Source: Clarireedia homoeocarpa
Lineage: Eukaryota > Ascomycota > Leotiomycetes > Helotiales > Rutstroemiaceae
DNA length: 10,008 bases
Assembly (NCBI GenBank): GCA_001465935.1
Contig: LNKV01000171.1
Span: 10,134-20,141, forward strand
Direction: 5' to 3'
Below are positions 8,111 through 10,008 of the stretch, piece by piece. A program made the translations under genes and the position numbers. The notes beneath the pieces were generated by a model. It searched no databases, was not told the DNA's origin, and saw only the letters and a program-made list of their open reading frames with translations. Positions within the stretch are counted from its first letter, which is position 1. Every line of letters begins with the position of its first letter.

Positions 8111-9900
8111 TAGTATTATTAATATTTATAAGAGAGTATATAATAGTAAAATAATTAATTAAAGCTAGTAACTATATAACTAGAATAACTAAGTTTTATT
8201 TAAATATTTATTATTTCTTTTACTAGTTAATAAGATTATCGACTTTTTATAAAGTAACTATAAAGAGTTTATTATTATTATCTCTTTTATAAATATAGTT
8301 TATTACTATAATAAAGATTATATATATCTTTATAATATTTAACTTATATTATAAAAGAAGGATCTAAAAAAGTTTTAAAAGTTTTTTAAGTTTAATATTA
8401 AATATAAAAACTATAAACTTAATCTACTTTAGTTTTTTTTCTATATAGATAATAGAATATTTAATTTAGATCTTATAAAATAAACTATTTATAATTAGAA
8501 TAGTTTTATCTTTAATAGAAGAAACTAGATATTTATTTAAAATATTAAATAGAGTTACTTCGAGATAGAGTAATAAATATATAATAAGTAAATTTAATAT
8601 TTTTCTATTTATATATTACTTTTTAGTAATAGTTGTATTAATAAAAAACGGTTTTTTCCAATAAATTTTTAAGTCTAAGTTATTCTAATTAAATTTTCGG
8701 TCTTGATATTTTATATTAGTTTAATAAACTTTATTTATTATCTTAAGTTTATATAAACAAGCTTTAATATTATAAGTTCTTATATATATTTAAGAGATAA
8801 ATAAGTCTTTAAACTAAATAAAATATCTTTAAATATAGTTAACTAATACTCGATTCTTAATAAACTATTTATATTCTAGTATTATTATATATATACCTAA
8901 GTAAGTAATTAGAAAGAGAATAAATAATTAGATATAACTATCGATTATAAAGTTTATTAAAATATAATAGATAATTAGAAGTCTATTTTAACTATTATAT
9001 CTTTTAACTTATAAAAGTGTTTTTAAATATTTAATTATAGACTTAAGATTATAATAAAATTATTAAAGGAAAGAAATATTAATTAGTATAAAGTTATTTA
9101 CTTTAAAGTTAATAAAAGTCTTAGTTTAATAGAAGATATTATTTTTTACTAGTTTATATAATATTATTATATAGTTTCCGTTTATTAGTTTAGTTAAATC
9201 TAAGTATTTTATATCTTTTAAACTATCTAAAAAGAACTCTTTATTTAAATATTATTTTTTACTTAGTTTATTTCTAATTACTTTATATAAACTATAACTT
9301 TAATCTAGATTTTAACTAGAATATTATCTTCTTTCTCTATTTCCTCTATTATATCTTTATAAAGCTTATACTTGATTTTACTTACTATATAATAAAAGGT
9401 CTAAGCTCGAGTAAGAGTAAAGAAGAAGAAGCTTCGAATAAAGTTATTAACTAATAGAGTAGTCTTTTAATTAGAAGAGAAGTAATATAGTATATTAGAA
9501 AATAGAATTATCTATTTTATATAAATAAGTAAAATAGTAATTAAAATATTAGATTAGCTTTAGAGTACCTACTAGCTCTTAATATAAATAATAGCTTAGT
9601 TTTAATAGTTTATTATAATCGCTACTACTTTAGTAGAAGTTTATCGAGTTTACTTACTTATTATAATACTAATATTATTTATATCTAGATACTAAAGTAT
9701 TTATATATCGGCCTTATAATTCTTGTTTCTAAAATAATTTATAAATAAATATATTCGATAATTATTATTTAACTTTCTAATAAAGTTTTAATATTTATCT
9801 TTTAAATTAATCTTATTAGTAATATTTATTAAAAACTCGAACTATTAGTAGAAAGGCTTAAAGAGTTAGTCTTCAAACTAGATAAAGTATATATATATAT
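8111..9900 (-). pseudogene. Gag-like and protease region upstream of RT, degenerate
   Basis: Upstream of the reverse transcriptase, the minus-strand pol frame can be carried on without an obvious shift to at least 9600, broken only by stops of the RIP type. A Gypsy element should encode gag, a zinc knuckle and an aspartic protease here. I could not place the DSGA protease motif or a CCHC knuckle, both easily erased because Cys, His, Gly and Asp are RIP-sensitive. Better-kept pieces include EFFLDSLKDIKYLDLTKLIN (about 9180-9240) and an Arg-rich patch (RGNRERR, about 9325-9350). The start of the protein is not recognisable. Near 9780-9890 a second frame looks better (Ser/Leu/Thr-rich), so a frameshift or the gag start may lie there. 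Assignment rests on position and frame continuity, not on motifs. Confidence 0.5.
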
Positions 9901-10008
9901 TTTAGATATATTAGTATTTAGTTAGATCTATTAGAAAGTTAACTATTTTATTAATTATTTACTCGGATATAATATTATCTTAGATATATAATCTTTTATA
10001 ATACTCGA
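9901..10008. other. Right edge, probably 5' part of the chromovirus
   Basis: This stretch presumably belongs to the gag start or 5' untranslated leader of the minus-strand element. I see no LTR match, no primer binding site and no 5' LTR here, so the element must continue beyond the window. Confidence 0.35.

Larger units (their letters stand above)
1..10008. other. RIP-mutated AT-rich block (whole window)
   Basis: The whole window has the base pattern left by fungal repeat-induced point mutation. Bases 1-600 contain no CA and only three TG dinucleotides (near 167, 290 and 569), while TA, AA and TT dominate. Over 4583-10008 I find only about 20 CA. CG survives better than CA (for example in repeated TCGA words). 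This is the known RIP preference for CpA and argues against CpG-methylation decay. Recognisable transposon proteins show Gln and Trp positions turned into TAA/TAG, and Asp to Asn where the G follows a T. G+C varies: by eye it is lowest around 3480-4200 (a few percent on some lines) and highest in the chromovirus at 4583-10008 (up to about a quarter on some lines). Such blocks in ascomycetes are usually heterochromatic and gene-poor. Confidence 0.93.
4583..10008 (-). mobile_element. Ty3/Gypsy chromovirus, 3' part, RIP-inactivated
   Basis: This is a minus-strand LTR retrotransposon whose 5' end lies outside the window. Its order in transcription direction is gag-like and protease region, reverse transcriptase, RNase H, integrase (zinc-binding, core, C-terminal domain), chromodomain, stop, polypurine tract and 3' LTR. 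RT-RNase H before integrase defines the Ty3/Gypsy order, and the chromodomain after integrase defines chromoviruses, a group common in filamentous fungi. More than 5.4 kb is present. Pol stays in one frame from about 8110 to 5007, so there are no frameshifting indels. Inactivation is by substitution: many TAA/TAG codons and lost catalytic acids. It has visibly more residual G+C than the sequence to its left, consistent with a later insertion or milder RIP. Confidence 0.93.

Noticed and set aside
8645..8660. Near-palindrome AAAAAACGGTTTTTT
   Set aside because: It is a short A/T-run palindrome inside the degenerate gag-protease region, with no context for a regulatory site.
1..10008. Mitochondrial, apicomplexan or Dictyostelium-like AT-rich genome
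   Set aside because: Those genomes keep CA and TG at useful levels and have long open frames. Here CA/TG are specifically missing and the recognisable proteins are fungal-type chromovirus pol riddled with RIP-type stops.

Overview
The window looks like a gene-free, AT-rich block from the nuclear genome of a filamentous ascomycete (Pezizomycotina). It consists of transposon relics erased by repeat-induced point mutation (RIP). CA and TG dinucleotides are almost gone: in bases 1-600 I count 0 CA and 3 TG. TA is abundant, and CG survives better than CA. That pattern fits C-to-T change in CpA context on both strands, not loss of methylated CpG. I see no intact protein gene, tRNA or rRNA.

Region 1 (1 to about 3060) is the more heavily mutated part. 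1-1746 is unassigned. 1751-2054 (minus) is a 304-bp fragment of a Ty3/Gypsy reverse transcriptase, ungapped against a second copy at 7807-8110. 2055-2846 is unassigned. 2847-3061 is a solo LTR flanked by near-identical 5-bp target duplications.

Region 2 (3062-4582) is the most GC-poor part. It may hold a degenerate plus-strand reading frame (3183-4390). An 18-bp tandem repeat (4400-4508) follows, then a 15-bp direct repeat whose second copy ends at the base before the next LTR.

Region 3 (4583-10008) is a Ty3/Gypsy chromovirus on the minus strand, with its 5' end outside the window. In its own direction it has a gag-like/protease stretch (about 9900-8111), reverse transcriptase, RNase H, integrase and a C-terminal chromodomain, then a stop (5007-5009), a polypurine tract (4803-4814) and the 3' LTR (4799-4583). 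Pol stays in one frame for about 1,030 codons, so damage is by substitution, not indels. Gln and Trp positions have become stops and most catalytic Asp positions read Asn.

The parts work together only as a fossil: successive chromovirus insertions were silenced and mutated, and the upper one keeps more G+C than the lower. I found no undescribed functional system here.
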